Below are positions 17,601 through 26,258 of a stretch of 64,000 nt of DNA, one piece after another. Below the pieces are notes generated by a model. That model made no database searches and had not been told where the DNA came from. It saw only the letters and a list, made by a program, of their open reading frames with translations. Source of the DNA: Leeuwenhoekiella polynyae. GTDB lineage: Bacteria > Bacteroidota > Bacteroidia > Flavobacteriales > Flavobacteriaceae. The translations under genes were made by a program, and so were the position numbers. Position 1 is the first letter of the stretch. The number at the start of each line of letters is the position of its first letter. The DNA lies in NCBI RefSeq assembly GCF_042683665.1, contig NZ_JBHUOO010000020.1; one strand, 5' to 3'.

Positions 17601-17753
17601 TTAACTAAGCTACGCATTTTCTTACAAGGTCAAAATCTTTGGACGATCACAGATTATAGCGGAGTAGATCCTGAGATGGAAACCGCAGGGGTAGATTTAA
17701 ATTTAACGCCCAGATCTAGTGTGTTCTCATTCGGTATTAACGTAGGATTTTAA
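14673..17753 (+). CDS. SusC/RagA-family TonB-linked outer membrane protein
   Basis: 1026 aa. The signal peptide ends near THAQQ. A carboxypeptidase-regulatory-like domain follows (about 21-100; VTGTVADPNGMPLPGVNV, TDFDGKF), then the SusC hallmark SLDEVVVVGYG, a plug domain (about 115-235), and a 22-strand-type barrel ending in FGINVGF. SusC proteins import glycans or oligopeptides across the outer membrane with TonB energy. The partner SusD gene starts 10 nt downstream. The substrate is unknown, as no glycosidase or peptidase gene is adjacent. There is no STN domain, so it is not of the FecR-signalling type. Confidence 0.93.
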   Translation: MIRKLFFMIMLGLLGLSTHAQQKTVTGTVADPNGMPLPGVNVVVKNAANRGAQTDFDGKFSIAAFPEETLVFSFLGFESTERVVGQSSVINITLNPSTESLDEVVVVGYGVQRKSDLTASVSQVKGEAIADLVTPSFESQLAGRAAGVQITTQTGIIGDTPRFRIRGIASIDSGTYPLVVVDGIPIATGGQGGYASSNALGDINPADIESIDILKDGSATAIYGSRAANGVVLITTKKGKVGKISTNYNVTVGFARPVSQFDLLGAADFVTISNEKRSNRNQSDWAAGTEVNTNWQDLVLNDNAFQQDHNLSFSGGTENLKYYLSLGFTEQESVAKPNEFTRFTYRANAEQKIKDWVSIGANAGITQSEYFGLNVGTNSLSGNVFNATRQHPNVSPYDANDPTGYNLDDTFPDRMGRGTNLETVGDNIPNIIFVIENNKYATKINRLIGNTYLDIKPVSTLNFRTQISVDKALSNGYLFWSPIHGDGRGSNGRVQNNSLDETTWNWQNVLSYNETYADAHNISVTLVNEYQKTRSQSFFGTGTDLSNEFFGTNLITDSYGVQGSGGGITENGLISYAARLSYNFKERYYLQGTIRRDGLSRLSSDTRYGNFPGASVGWRISEEPFMEGIKHVVSELKLRGSYGKVGNTDIGNYPYLGLYAPAPYAANNGIGYSQFGNNTLQWETSAKYDAGFDLSLLRNKINFSFDYFLNDIDGLILDVETPQSFGVPNNSYRANIGQIENSGLEFTVDARIIDSDFTWNVGANISFIENEIISLVNGADRISSTNNTINREGESINSIYGYRYYGVNPSNGNPVYYKADGSLVQGNLPGASYSVFDPANPADVSTAAALSATDDRSIIGRSQPKYFGGFNSNMTFKNFDLGFLFRFSGGNQIFNATRRDLLNQNFTNNSTEILGRWQSVENPGDGWTPRLYASTNTTTNLTSTPTTRFVEDADFIKLDNITLGYSLPMSEAEKLGLTKLRIFLQGQNLWTITDYSGVDPEMETAGVDLNLTPRSSVFSFGINVGF

Positions 17754-17763
17754 TTAGAAACAA

Positions 17764-19362
17764 ATGAAATTAAATATCAAAACAAATTTTAGAAGTAAAG
17801 CAGCATTTGTTTTACTATCAGTATCGAGCTTCAGTTTCACATTAAACTCTTGTAATGAGGGCAATGTGTTGGATCTAGAACCTTATAACTCTATTTCAGA
17901 AAATGCAGCATTTTCTACAGCAGATCTAGTAAAGCTATCTGTAACTGGTCTTTATAATGCAGCAGAGATTGGCGTATACACAGGTGCTGGGAGAGGATAT
18001 CCATTTGGAGCAGCATTTGTACAACAAGGCGATAATCGTGGTGAAGACGTAGTAAACGTTGCTACTTTTTACCAACTTACGTATACAGCAACATACGACC
18101 CTACAACTGCCAATAACGTATACTACTGGAGCGACACATATCGTCTCATTAATCGCGCTAACATTGTTATTGAAGGCGTACAGGCAGCTTTAGATAATGG
18201 TATTATAACCAGTGAAGTTGCTACAGATTATATAGCTCAAGCTAAATTCTTTAGAGCCGCAGCGCATTTAGAACTATTATTCCATTTTGCAAGACCCTAT
18301 AATGATACTCCTGATGCAAGCCACCTTGGAGTGCCTTATAGAGATTTTGCTATTCAAACCGCAGAATCTTTGGATTTAGCACAAGCACAAGGTCGAAATA
18401 CAGTTGCTGAGTGTTATCAAAGAATAATTCAGGATTTTGATGATGCCGAAGATGATTTACTAAGCAAAGCAGACCGGGCAAGTGAAGAGGGCTCTATACG
18501 AGGAGGTATTGTTCGTGCTACAAAAGAAGCCGCAATAGCCTTTAAAACAAGAGCTTATTTACATATGAGAAACTGGCAGATGGTAATTACAGAAGGAATG
18601 AAACTGAATACAGTTTATACGCTACCTGCCGATCCCAATACTACGTTCTCTTCCGGTTATGACAACACAGAATCTGTATTCTCGATGGAACATTCTGAAA
18701 ACAACAATCCAGGTGTGAATGCTGCTTTAGCTTCTCAATACAACAGAAGAGGTCTGGTAGTAGTTAGCCCTATTATCTGGAGAAACCCAGCTTGGCTTAC
18801 AGATGATGAGCGCAGAACCGAAGGCGGTTTAATAAGCACAACTTCAGGAGTGATTTACACAAACAAGTATAAAGATGCTACAAATTATACTGATCCTGCT
18901 CCCGTTATACGTTATGCTGAAGTTCTTTTGAATATGGCTGAGGCTTATACAAGATTGAGTCCTGCAAATACAAGTGCAGCTCTCAGTTCACTTAATGCTG
19001 TTAGAAATCGTTCACTTGCAAATCCTGAAACTCAGGCATATGTCGCCGCAGATTTCACCACACCTGCCTCTTTGGTTAACGCTATTATAACAGAACGTAG
19101 AATCGAATTTGTAATGGAAGGAAGACGCTGGCCAGACATTCACCGTTTACAAAACGACAACTTAGCTCCTGTAAGTGGTATTCCTGCAAAAGTTGCAAAC
19201 GGAACTCCTGCAGAAGCGCTTTACACTCTAGGAACTGCATATGACGGTCCTTTAGGAGTTGACGCAGTGCCTTACAACGATTTTAGATTTTTGTGGCCTA
19301 TCCCTCAACAAGAAACAAATAACAACCCTACCCTTGCTGCTCAACAGAATCCTGGATGGTAA
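17764..19362 (+). CDS. SusD/RagB-family nutrient-binding lipoprotein
   Basis: 532 aa. A lipoprotein signal with Cys30 (TLNSCNEG) anchors it to the outer membrane, where SusD forms the lid on the SusC barrel. SusD features are the N-terminal LDLEPYNSISENAAF region, TPR-like helices including IAQAKFFRAAAHLELLFHFARPYNDT, and the C-terminal signature VMEGRRWPDIHRLQ followed by LWPIPQQETNNNP. It lies 10 nt after its SusC gene and is followed by a strong bidirectional terminator. SusD recognises the ligand; its nature cannot be told from sequence alone. Confidence 0.93.
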   Translation: MKLNIKTNFRSKAAFVLLSVSSFSFTLNSCNEGNVLDLEPYNSISENAAFSTADLVKLSVTGLYNAAEIGVYTGAGRGYPFGAAFVQQGDNRGEDVVNVATFYQLTYTATYDPTTANNVYYWSDTYRLINRANIVIEGVQAALDNGIITSEVATDYIAQAKFFRAAAHLELLFHFARPYNDTPDASHLGVPYRDFAIQTAESLDLAQAQGRNTVAECYQRIIQDFDDAEDDLLSKADRASEEGSIRGGIVRATKEAAIAFKTRAYLHMRNWQMVITEGMKLNTVYTLPADPNTTFSSGYDNTESVFSMEHSENNNPGVNAALASQYNRRGLVVVSPIIWRNPAWLTDDERRTEGGLISTTSGVIYTNKYKDATNYTDPAPVIRYAEVLLNMAEAYTRLSPANTSAALSSLNAVRNRSLANPETQAYVAADFTTPASLVNAIITERRIEFVMEGRRWPDIHRLQNDNLAPVSGIPAKVANGTPAEALYTLGTAYDGPLGVDAVPYNDFRFLWPIPQQETNNNPTLAAQQNPGW

Positions 19363-19401
19363 AAATTCCGATTTTGATTTTATAGATTTTTTAAACTAGC
19401 C

Positions 19402-19437
19402 AAAAAAACCCGTTTAGCAAATGCTAAACGGGTTTTT
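19402..19437. terminator. Bidirectional terminator between susD and polA
   Basis: Arms AAAAACCCGTTTAGC (19404-19418) and its exact complement (19423-19437) around loop AAAT. A runs on one side and T runs on the other let it serve both the rightward susCD pair and the leftward polA gene. Confidence 0.9.
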
Positions 19438-19456
19438 ACTTTAGTGAAGTTTTTAA

Positions 19457-22303
19457 TTAATGCGCCTCTAGCCAGTTTTCCCCTACTCCTAACTCAACAT
19501 CTAACGGAACATCCATTTTAAAGGCATTTTCCATTTCTGATTTGATCATTTTTTTGACGTCTTCCAGTTCGGGTTTGTAGACATCAAAGACCAATTCATC
19601 ATGCACCTGAAGCAACATTTTAGTCTTCAGTTTTTCAGCCTTCAGTTTTTTGTGAATGTTGATCATCGCGATCTTGATGATATCTGCAGCACTACCCTGT
19701 ATAGGTGCGTTTACCGCATTCCGCTCTGCGGCACCCCGCACCACAGCATTGCCACTATTAATGTCTTTTAAATACCGGCGACGTCCTAAAACGGTAGAAA
19801 CATACCCGTTATCACGGGCAAAATCTACCTGCTCACTCATGTAGTTACGCAGTTTCGGATAGGTTTTATAATAGGTATCGATCAGATCTTTTGATTCGCC
19901 TCGGGACAAATCGGTTTGATTGCTGAGTCCAAAAGCCGAAACCCCGTAAATAATCCCAAAATTCACGGTCTTGGCATTACTACGCTGCTCGCGGGTCACT
20001 TCATCAAGCGGCACATTAAACACTTTGGCCGCTGTTGACGCGTGAATATCCTCACCATCCTTAAAGGCCTGCATCATCGTTTCCTCCTGACTCAACGCCG
20101 CGATGATACGCAGTTCAATCTGCGAATAATCGGCAGCGAGTAAGACATAGTCTTCATTGCGCGGAACAAACGCTTTACGCACCTGCCGACCCCGCTCGGT
20201 ACGAATGGGTATATTCTGCAAATTCGGATTGTTTGAACTCAACCGCCCGGTAGCCGCGACTGTTTGCATATAATCGGTATGCACGCGACCCGTGTTGGGA
20301 TCAACCTGAGTAGGCAACGCATCTACATAAGTGCTTTTTAATTTTGACAGTCCACGATAATCCAAAACATGCTGAATGATCTCGTGATCGGGAGCCAGAT
20401 AAGACAACACATCTTCTGCAGTTGAATACTGCCCGGTACGGGTTTTCTTGGGTTTATTGACCAGTTTTAATTTGTCAAACAGGATTTCTCCCAACTGTTT
20501 CGGCGAACCGATATTAAATTCTTCTCCTGCTTCTTTATAAATTTTTTCTTCCAGCGAAAGAATATCACTATTAAGGGCTTCTGCGAGACTCCCTAAAAAT
20601 TCCTGATCCAGATTAATGCCTTCAAGCTCCATATCGGCCAGAACCTGCACCAACGGAATTTCAATCTCATCAAACAATTTTTGCGTATTAGCATCTCCCA
20701 TTTCTTTTTCAAAATGCTTCTTAAGCTGAAGGGTCACATCGGCATCTTCTACGGCATATTCGGTTTGCTCTTCAACCGGCACATCGGCCATTGATTTTTG
20801 GTTCTTGCCTTTTTTACCAATAAGCTCTTCAATGGAAACCGGCGTGTAATTCAGATAGGTTTCGGCTAGCACATCCATATTGTGACGCATATCGGGGTTG
20901 ATCAGGTAATGCGCAATCATCGTATCAAAGAGTTTGCCTTTCACGGCAACACCGTACTTAGCCAAAACTTTGATGTCGTACTTTAAGTTTTGCCCTATTT
21001 TCTCAATATTTTCATCCTCAAAAAAGGGACGCAGCTCTTCAATCAATTTTTGTGCTTCTTCTTGTTCCGACGGAAACGGAATGTAAAAGCCTTTAGTCTT
21101 TTCCCAACTAAATGCAATTCCTACCAAGTTTGCTTTCAAAGGATCCAGATCAGTTGTTTCCGTATCAAAACAAACCGAAGTTTGCTTCATCAGGTTTTTG
21201 ATAAAAAGCTTCATCGCCATTCCGGGAGCAACACTTTGGTAAAAATGCTCGGTATCTTTAATGGTTTTTCGCGTGTTACGTTCTTCAATCTCGGTGTCGT
21301 CTCCTCCAAAAAGATTGTATTGCCCTGCTCCTGCATTTGCCGCTTTTTCAGATGAACTTACTAACTTTTTAGCCGTTTCTGTTCCGCTTACCGCAGCGCC
21401 AGTGTCGCTATCAGCTTCACCAGAAAATATTTTGATAAATTGATCTTTCAATCTTCTAAACTCCAACTCATCAAAGATCTCCTGTACTTTATCTGCGTCA
21501 GGCTGAGAAAGCTCATAAGACTCTGCGTGAAATTCTACATCACAGTCGGTCATAATCGTTGCCAGCTTTCGGGAAAGTCTTCCTAGCTCAGCATTCTCAA
21601 TCACCTTCTCCTTCATCTTGCCTTTCAGCTCATCGGTATGCGCCAGTAAACCTTCTAAACCACCATATTGCTTGATGAATTTTTTAGCCGTTTTATCCCC
21701 CACTCCCGGAAGCCCCGGAATATTATCTGAAGCATCACCCATCATCCCCAGGTAGTCAATCACCTGTTCCGGGCGTTCCACCTCAAAACGTTTTTGCACT
21801 TCAGGAATTCCCCAGATCTCAATGCCGTTACCCATTCGGGCCGGTTTGTACATAAAAATATTTTCAGAAACCAACTGCGCATAATCTTTATCTGGCGTTA
21901 CCATAAAAACCTGATAACCTTCTTTTTCAGCTTGTTTTGCCAATGTACCAATCAAATCATCAGCTTCTACTCCTTCAATCTCTATACAGGGCACATGCAT
22001 TGCCTTCAAGATTTGCTGAATAATAGGCACGGCTATACGGATAGCCTCTGGGGTTTCATCACGATTGGCTTTATACTCCTCGTATAGTTCCACGCGTTCT
22101 GAGCTTCCGCCCTTATCAAAAGCCACGGCAAGATGATCGGGTTTCTCCCGTTTGATCACATCAAAAAGTGAATTCACAAAGCCCATTACCGCAGAGGTGT
22201 CCTGCCCTTTTGAATTTACTCTCGGATTTTTAATTAGGGCATAATAGCCTCGAAAAATTAAAGCATAAGCGTCTAAAAGAAATAAGCGTTTTTGAGTCGA
22301 CAT
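19457..22303 (-). CDS. polA: DNA polymerase I
   Basis: 948 aa from the ATG at 22301-22303 (MSTQKRLFLLDAYALIFRGY); a longer frame to 22339 overlaps a promoter-like box. The 5'-3' exonuclease (about 1-290) carries GVEADDLIGTLA and the GLPGVGDKTA helix-hairpin. The 3'-5' exonuclease (about 370-550) keeps the DTET catalytic motif and looks active. The polymerase domain has motif A (LLAADYSQIELRI), motif B (RSNAKTVNFGIIYG) and motif C (LLQVHDELVFD). It functions in Okazaki fragment processing and repair. Confidence 0.96.
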   Translation of the reverse strand: MSTQKRLFLLDAYALIFRGYYALIKNPRVNSKGQDTSAVMGFVNSLFDVIKREKPDHLAVAFDKGGSSERVELYEEYKANRDETPEAIRIAVPIIQQILKAMHVPCIEIEGVEADDLIGTLAKQAEKEGYQVFMVTPDKDYAQLVSENIFMYKPARMGNGIEIWGIPEVQKRFEVERPEQVIDYLGMMGDASDNIPGLPGVGDKTAKKFIKQYGGLEGLLAHTDELKGKMKEKVIENAELGRLSRKLATIMTDCDVEFHAESYELSQPDADKVQEIFDELEFRRLKDQFIKIFSGEADSDTGAAVSGTETAKKLVSSSEKAANAGAGQYNLFGGDDTEIEERNTRKTIKDTEHFYQSVAPGMAMKLFIKNLMKQTSVCFDTETTDLDPLKANLVGIAFSWEKTKGFYIPFPSEQEEAQKLIEELRPFFEDENIEKIGQNLKYDIKVLAKYGVAVKGKLFDTMIAHYLINPDMRHNMDVLAETYLNYTPVSIEELIGKKGKNQKSMADVPVEEQTEYAVEDADVTLQLKKHFEKEMGDANTQKLFDEIEIPLVQVLADMELEGINLDQEFLGSLAEALNSDILSLEEKIYKEAGEEFNIGSPKQLGEILFDKLKLVNKPKKTRTGQYSTAEDVLSYLAPDHEIIQHVLDYRGLSKLKSTYVDALPTQVDPNTGRVHTDYMQTVAATGRLSSNNPNLQNIPIRTERGRQVRKAFVPRNEDYVLLAADYSQIELRIIAALSQEETMMQAFKDGEDIHASTAAKVFNVPLDEVTREQRSNAKTVNFGIIYGVSAFGLSNQTDLSRGESKDLIDTYYKTYPKLRNYMSEQVDFARDNGYVSTVLGRRRYLKDINSGNAVVRGAAERNAVNAPIQGSAADIIKIAMINIHKKLKAEKLKTKMLLQVHDELVFDVYKPELEDVKKMIKSEMENAFKMDVPLDVELGVGENWLEAH

Positions 22304-22323
22304 ATCGGGAATGTGTTTGATTC

Positions 22324-22344
22324 TGGAATTGAATTCCAAAAATA
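22324..22344 (-). promoter_or_regulatory. polA -7 box overlapping an inverted repeat
   Basis: Minus-strand TATTTTTG (22337-22344) matches TANNTTTG. A perfect 7-bp inverted repeat TGGAATT-g-AATTCCA (22324-22338) overlaps it on the downstream side and could be an operator. No -33 TTG is clear. Confidence 0.35.
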
Positions 22345-22405
22345 GGAATTAGTCTTTTGATATGCGTTTTTAAATCTCAGACATTTTTGCTTTACACCAA
22401 GAACA

Positions 22406-22446
22406 AAAAAAGCAGCCTTATTCAGGTTGAATAAGGCTGCTTTACA
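22406..22446 (-). terminator. Terminator of the ECF/SusCD/metallohydrolase operon
   Basis: Perfect 16-bp arms beginning AAAGCAGCCTTATTCA (22409-22424) with a 3-nt loop and complement at 22428-22443, followed on the minus strand by a T run. It lies 24 nt past the DUF4302-like gene. Confidence 0.9.
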
Positions 22447-22466
22447 TAAAGTTTTAAGATGTTTAA

Positions 22467-23867
22467 TCAATTAAAATACAAGACATAAACACGCTGAGAC
22501 GGATTGTCTAAGCTTGTAAAAGTCCCTGACTCATTGGTATAATTAACTAAATTACTTGAAAAAGACCCTTCTAGAGTTGACACAAGACCTTTTTCACTGG
22601 CAAAAAAGTTCAACAAAGGCATTACGTCAGCTTCAATATAAGCTGCATTCCCCGATGCTGCTCCTTCGTATTCCATGAATATAACTTTATCAACAACGGT
22701 TGCCTCCGAAAAACAAAAATCAGCTCTGAATACTCCCCCATCAGACAATCTTCTAAAGAATAATAGCAAATAAGATTCACAACCCCCATCTTCAACATTA
22801 CTCATATTAAACTGAAAATCCTCCAACATAAAGCCACCTCCCAAATTAGCCAAGTTAGCATCAACTTGATTCCAAAGCGCATTAAATCCTGAAGAGGTAA
22901 GTGCGTTATCACCCCAGCTATAAGGACGATATCCAAATATCGGAAAACCACCATCCTTATCCAGGATATCTTTATAATCATCTGTAATAAACCCAGGCCT
23001 ATCAGCTTTACCTATAATTGCGGTATTGCCATTCACTTCAGATTTAAAATTATCTTCTTCTTCATCATACGTAAACTCCTTAAATTCAATCCCGCCATAA
23101 CTAACGGCTGGACTCACGATCAACCCCTCTTCTGTAAATGCAATACCAAACTCGTCGTAACTACCTCCAAATGGACTTTCCTCAGTAACACCAAATGGCT
23201 CAGCAAATTGCTTCAAAATGTCAAAATTAAGATCGTACTCTGCTTCATCACCGTCCACTTCAAATTTTAATGTTTGAAAAACTGAGCTTTTCTCACTACT
23301 TGCTAATTTTGATCTATTCTCCCTAGAAGCTGCTATTAAATCTATTGCATTATCAATTACATCTTGCCCAACAGGCTCAAAAACCAAACTGCCTTCACTA
23401 CGCAAATCACTAAATACCAAAGAATCACCTTCTCCTACGGTATTGAATTGAAAATGTGAATGACCTTCATAACCAGTTCCTATTAAACCAGAAGTACGAT
23501 TATCACTTAGTTTATGAATAGAATTAGGTGTTGTAAAAACCAACTCAGTAGCAGATACCGAACGTACTTCATATTGGCTTGTTCCAAATGAATCCTCATC
23601 ATCTATATTCGAAATCATCTCTACATTACCACTTTCATCAAAAGCCATATAAAATAGGAACCCTCCATATTCAGAATCTTTAGGAAAGTAAATAACCTTA
23701 AATCCATCAGATGCCTGTAATAAATTTTCTAATTCTGCTCTACTTGCATTCTTTCTTTCAGTAGGGGTTTGATCAAAGACAGTATCATCATCATTTTCAC
23801 AAGATGCTACAACAACGAGCATCACAAAAATGAAAATTATTTTATATAATGTATTTTTTAGTTTCAT
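22467..23867 (-). CDS. DUF4302-like lipoprotein of a SusCD locus
   Basis: 466 aa. Lipoprotein signal with Cys23 (VVVASCENDDD). The mature protein resembles DUF4302, a Bacteroidota family of secreted lipoproteins found beside SusC/SusD and HExxH lipoproteins: N-terminal AELENLLQASDGFKVIYFPKDSEYGGFLFYMAF and central GFITDDYKDILDKDGGFPIFGYRPYSWG. It has no catalytic motif. It is the last gene of the operon, 12 nt after the metallohydrolase gene, and is probably a surface accessory binding protein. The family assignment is from recall. Confidence 0.7.
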   Translation of the reverse strand: MKLKNTLYKIIFIFVMLVVVASCENDDDTVFDQTPTERKNASRAELENLLQASDGFKVIYFPKDSEYGGFLFYMAFDESGNVEMISNIDDEDSFGTSQYEVRSVSATELVFTTPNSIHKLSDNRTSGLIGTGYEGHSHFQFNTVGEGDSLVFSDLRSEGSLVFEPVGQDVIDNAIDLIAASRENRSKLASSEKSSVFQTLKFEVDGDEAEYDLNFDILKQFAEPFGVTEESPFGGSYDEFGIAFTEEGLIVSPAVSYGGIEFKEFTYDEEEDNFKSEVNGNTAIIGKADRPGFITDDYKDILDKDGGFPIFGYRPYSWGDNALTSSGFNALWNQVDANLANLGGGFMLEDFQFNMSNVEDGGCESYLLLFFRRLSDGGVFRADFCFSEATVVDKVIFMEYEGAASGNAAYIEADVMPLLNFFASEKGLVSTLEGSFSSNLVNYTNESGTFTSLDNPSQRVYVLYFN

Positions 23868-23879
23868 GTGATTTCTAAT

Positions 23880-24725
23880 TTAATTAACTAAAGACTGAGA
23901 CTTTTCATGAGCTACCTCTTGTAATTCATAAATATCTATACCAAAACTTTTCTGATAATAGTCAGCTATATACGTTTCCTTCAATCTAATAATAGCTCTT
24001 GCCTGAGGGTTAATAATACCCTCCACTAAAGCATCAAACTCATCTCGTGTACGCGTTAACATCTCAGCTATCATTTCCACAAAATCTTCATCTGAATTAC
24101 TGGATGCATACGCTGTTATATATCCTAATTCACGAGCTTCAGCATCTGAACGATTAAACCATTGGGCAGTATAATTTCCAGGATTAATTTCTTTATAAGA
24201 TGGATCAATAGGTCTTGTCTGATTTAAAATATGACCATATTCATGTTGAACAGTTCTCAACGGCTGATTGATACTGTTCAAATCAGTAAAATCGAGATAA
24301 TCAATATTAAAAAGTGTAATCTTTGCTCCTGCTTCAGCAAGCCCTAAAGTAATTGTTCCTGAAGGATTTGTATTATAACTGCCTATTAAAGTAAATTCTC
24401 TTGGAGCTATTTTTTTTATAAAATCTGCACCTGCAACTTCACTGTAAGGAGCGATCCAAGCCGTTAATAAAATATTCAAGGCAGGCTTTACACTTTCTAA
24501 TCGAGGTGGGTTTAGAAAACGTTCTTGAGCAACCTCATTCTCATCAAAAACATATTGAACCCTTATATTATAAGGCTTTACAAATTCTTCTCTGATGTAT
24601 TTATCCAACTCACTAAGATCAGGAGTAGAAGTATCAAGTTGACTAGGCAATAAGGGGTCTGCATCCTCTCCACACGAAGTGATAAGAAGCAGAGTCAGTA
24701 ATAAAAGTGTACTAATTTTTTTCAT
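23880..24725 (-). CDS. Substrate import-associated zinc metallohydrolase lipoprotein
   Basis: 281 aa. Lipoprotein signal with Cys18 (LITSCGED). Zinc-protease motif H161-E-Y-G-H165 lies in VQHEYGHILNQT, and an acidic downstream helix (SDEDFVEMIAEML) may hold the third ligand. This matches the TIGR04549-type HExxH lipoproteins that accompany TonB/SusCD systems. It is presumably on the outer membrane and hydrolyses a peptide or similar ligand before or during import. It sits 26 nt after SusD and 12 nt before the DUF4302-like gene in one operon. Confidence 0.82.
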   Translation of the reverse strand: MKKISTLLLLTLLLITSCGEDADPLLPSQLDTSTPDLSELDKYIREEFVKPYNIRVQYVFDENEVAQERFLNPPRLESVKPALNILLTAWIAPYSEVAGADFIKKIAPREFTLIGSYNTNPSGTITLGLAEAGAKITLFNIDYLDFTDLNSINQPLRTVQHEYGHILNQTRPIDPSYKEINPGNYTAQWFNRSDAEARELGYITAYASSNSDEDFVEMIAEMLTRTRDEFDALVEGIINPQARAIIRLKETYIADYYQKSFGIDIYELQEVAHEKSQSLVN

Positions 24726-24751
24726 AATAAGATGTTTATTTTTAAAATCTA

Positions 24752-26248
24752 CTATCTTGGATTAGGCTCTAATCCAAATGAAACCGCTTCGTTAGGAATT
24801 TGTAAAGAATACCTCAAATCACCACTCTCCAAAGTAAATGTCTCTCTGTTTTCTGTATCTAAATGATTGATAGCCAAATGGAATCTTCTAATATCAAACC
24901 ATCTAAGACCTTCTTCATAAAATTCTCTTCTACGTAACTCCTGCAAACCATGTATAAATGGAATTTGCTCAGGATTAAGATTATAAAAAGGCTTATATTC
25001 AAAATTTGTATTGCTATAATAGTCTGAAAAATTTTGTGGAGATAAAATAAAACCAGCATTATAATTCCTTGTTTTTTTACTTAAGTATAAATTAATATAA
25101 TCCAAAGCTTCAAACTCTTTTCCTAGCATCACTTTAGCCTCTGCTAAATTCAGTAGAACTTCATCAGTAGATAATAACACATATTGCACATATGCATTAC
25201 CAATATTCGCACTTGCATTTGTTACTCTAAAATATTCTGAAAACTTAGGAATATTATAAGCAAGATCAGTTCCGTATAATGGATAAGCCCACGCCCCTCC
25301 TGTAGGGTTACCATTAGAAAAAAGCTCATTACTAAGACCTGGAGCTAATTGATAACGAGCACTAAAGAAATTTCTAGCATATAATGAACCTGCAGAAACC
25401 ACCAACAAATTAGCAGGCTCATCAGATGAGCTGTATAAAGCTGAAATTTGACTATAGGTCAAACTACGATAATACACCCAATCTCTAAGTTGATTAGATA
25501 TATTATCACTTGACAGTACGAAATTTGAAAATTGTTCTACTTTATCCCACTGACCTAAATGTAAATAAACTCTAGAAGCGAAAGCAGCTGCTGCTTCTTT
25601 TGTAAAATGAAAACTTTCTTTCTCATAATCATCTTCAATTAGTAAAAAACCACGCTCTAAATCAGCTACAATATTTCTATAAACCTCTGCCACAGAAGCT
25701 CTCTCATACTCTTTAATAAGTACTGTTTCTGGCTCTTCAACATAAGGTATTCCTAAATCACTTTCTGCTGTCGCACTGTCATAAGGCTTAGCCCAAATAT
25801 TTAACAACATAAAATGCGCATAAGAACGTGCTAACAAGGCCTCTCCTTCGTATTTATCAAGATTATCTTCCATTCCAGAACTCCTTAATTCTTCAATAGA
25901 AACTAAGGCTTGATTAGCTTGAGCAATCGCAGAATAAGCAGAGTTCCAATAATTCAAAGGATAATCGTTATCTGGATCAAAAACATCATTCCAAAAAAAT
26001 GATTCTCTGTTTATACGCTCATCTCCTCCTGCTCGACCTTTATCTTCAGCGTTATCTGTTCTTGGCTCTAAAAAAGGAATATATGCTCCTTCTGGATAAG
26101 CTCCAGTTAGCAATTCACCAATTTTTTCAGCTGAATCTATTTCTGTTCTATTATCTGGAACTTCATCAAGTACATCATTACAGGAGACACATAGAAATAC
26201 ACTACTGAAGAACACACTCTTTAAAATTTTATTTGTATTAATAGTCAT
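24752..26248 (-). CDS. SusD/RagB-family lipoprotein
   Basis: 498 aa from the ATG at 26246-26248. The longer frame to 26269 would overlap the end of the SusC gene and lengthen the signal peptide. Cys23 lies in FLCVSCNDVLDEVP. SusD features are the N-terminal NDVLDEVPDNRTEI region, ARSYAHFMLLNIWAKPYDS, and C-terminal YEEGLRWFDIRRFHL followed by LQIPNEAVSFGLEPNPR. It forms the substrate-binding lid for the SusC receptor encoded just upstream. Its neighbour with an HExxH motif hints at a peptide-like ligand. Confidence 0.9.
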   Translation of the reverse strand: MTINTNKILKSVFFSSVFLCVSCNDVLDEVPDNRTEIDSAEKIGELLTGAYPEGAYIPFLEPRTDNAEDKGRAGGDERINRESFFWNDVFDPDNDYPLNYWNSAYSAIAQANQALVSIEELRSSGMEDNLDKYEGEALLARSYAHFMLLNIWAKPYDSATAESDLGIPYVEEPETVLIKEYERASVAEVYRNIVADLERGFLLIEDDYEKESFHFTKEAAAAFASRVYLHLGQWDKVEQFSNFVLSSDNISNQLRDWVYYRSLTYSQISALYSSSDEPANLLVVSAGSLYARNFFSARYQLAPGLSNELFSNGNPTGGAWAYPLYGTDLAYNIPKFSEYFRVTNASANIGNAYVQYVLLSTDEVLLNLAEAKVMLGKEFEALDYINLYLSKKTRNYNAGFILSPQNFSDYYSNTNFEYKPFYNLNPEQIPFIHGLQELRRREFYEEGLRWFDIRRFHLAINHLDTENRETFTLESGDLRYSLQIPNEAVSFGLEPNPR

Positions 26249-26258
26249 AGTGTTGTTT

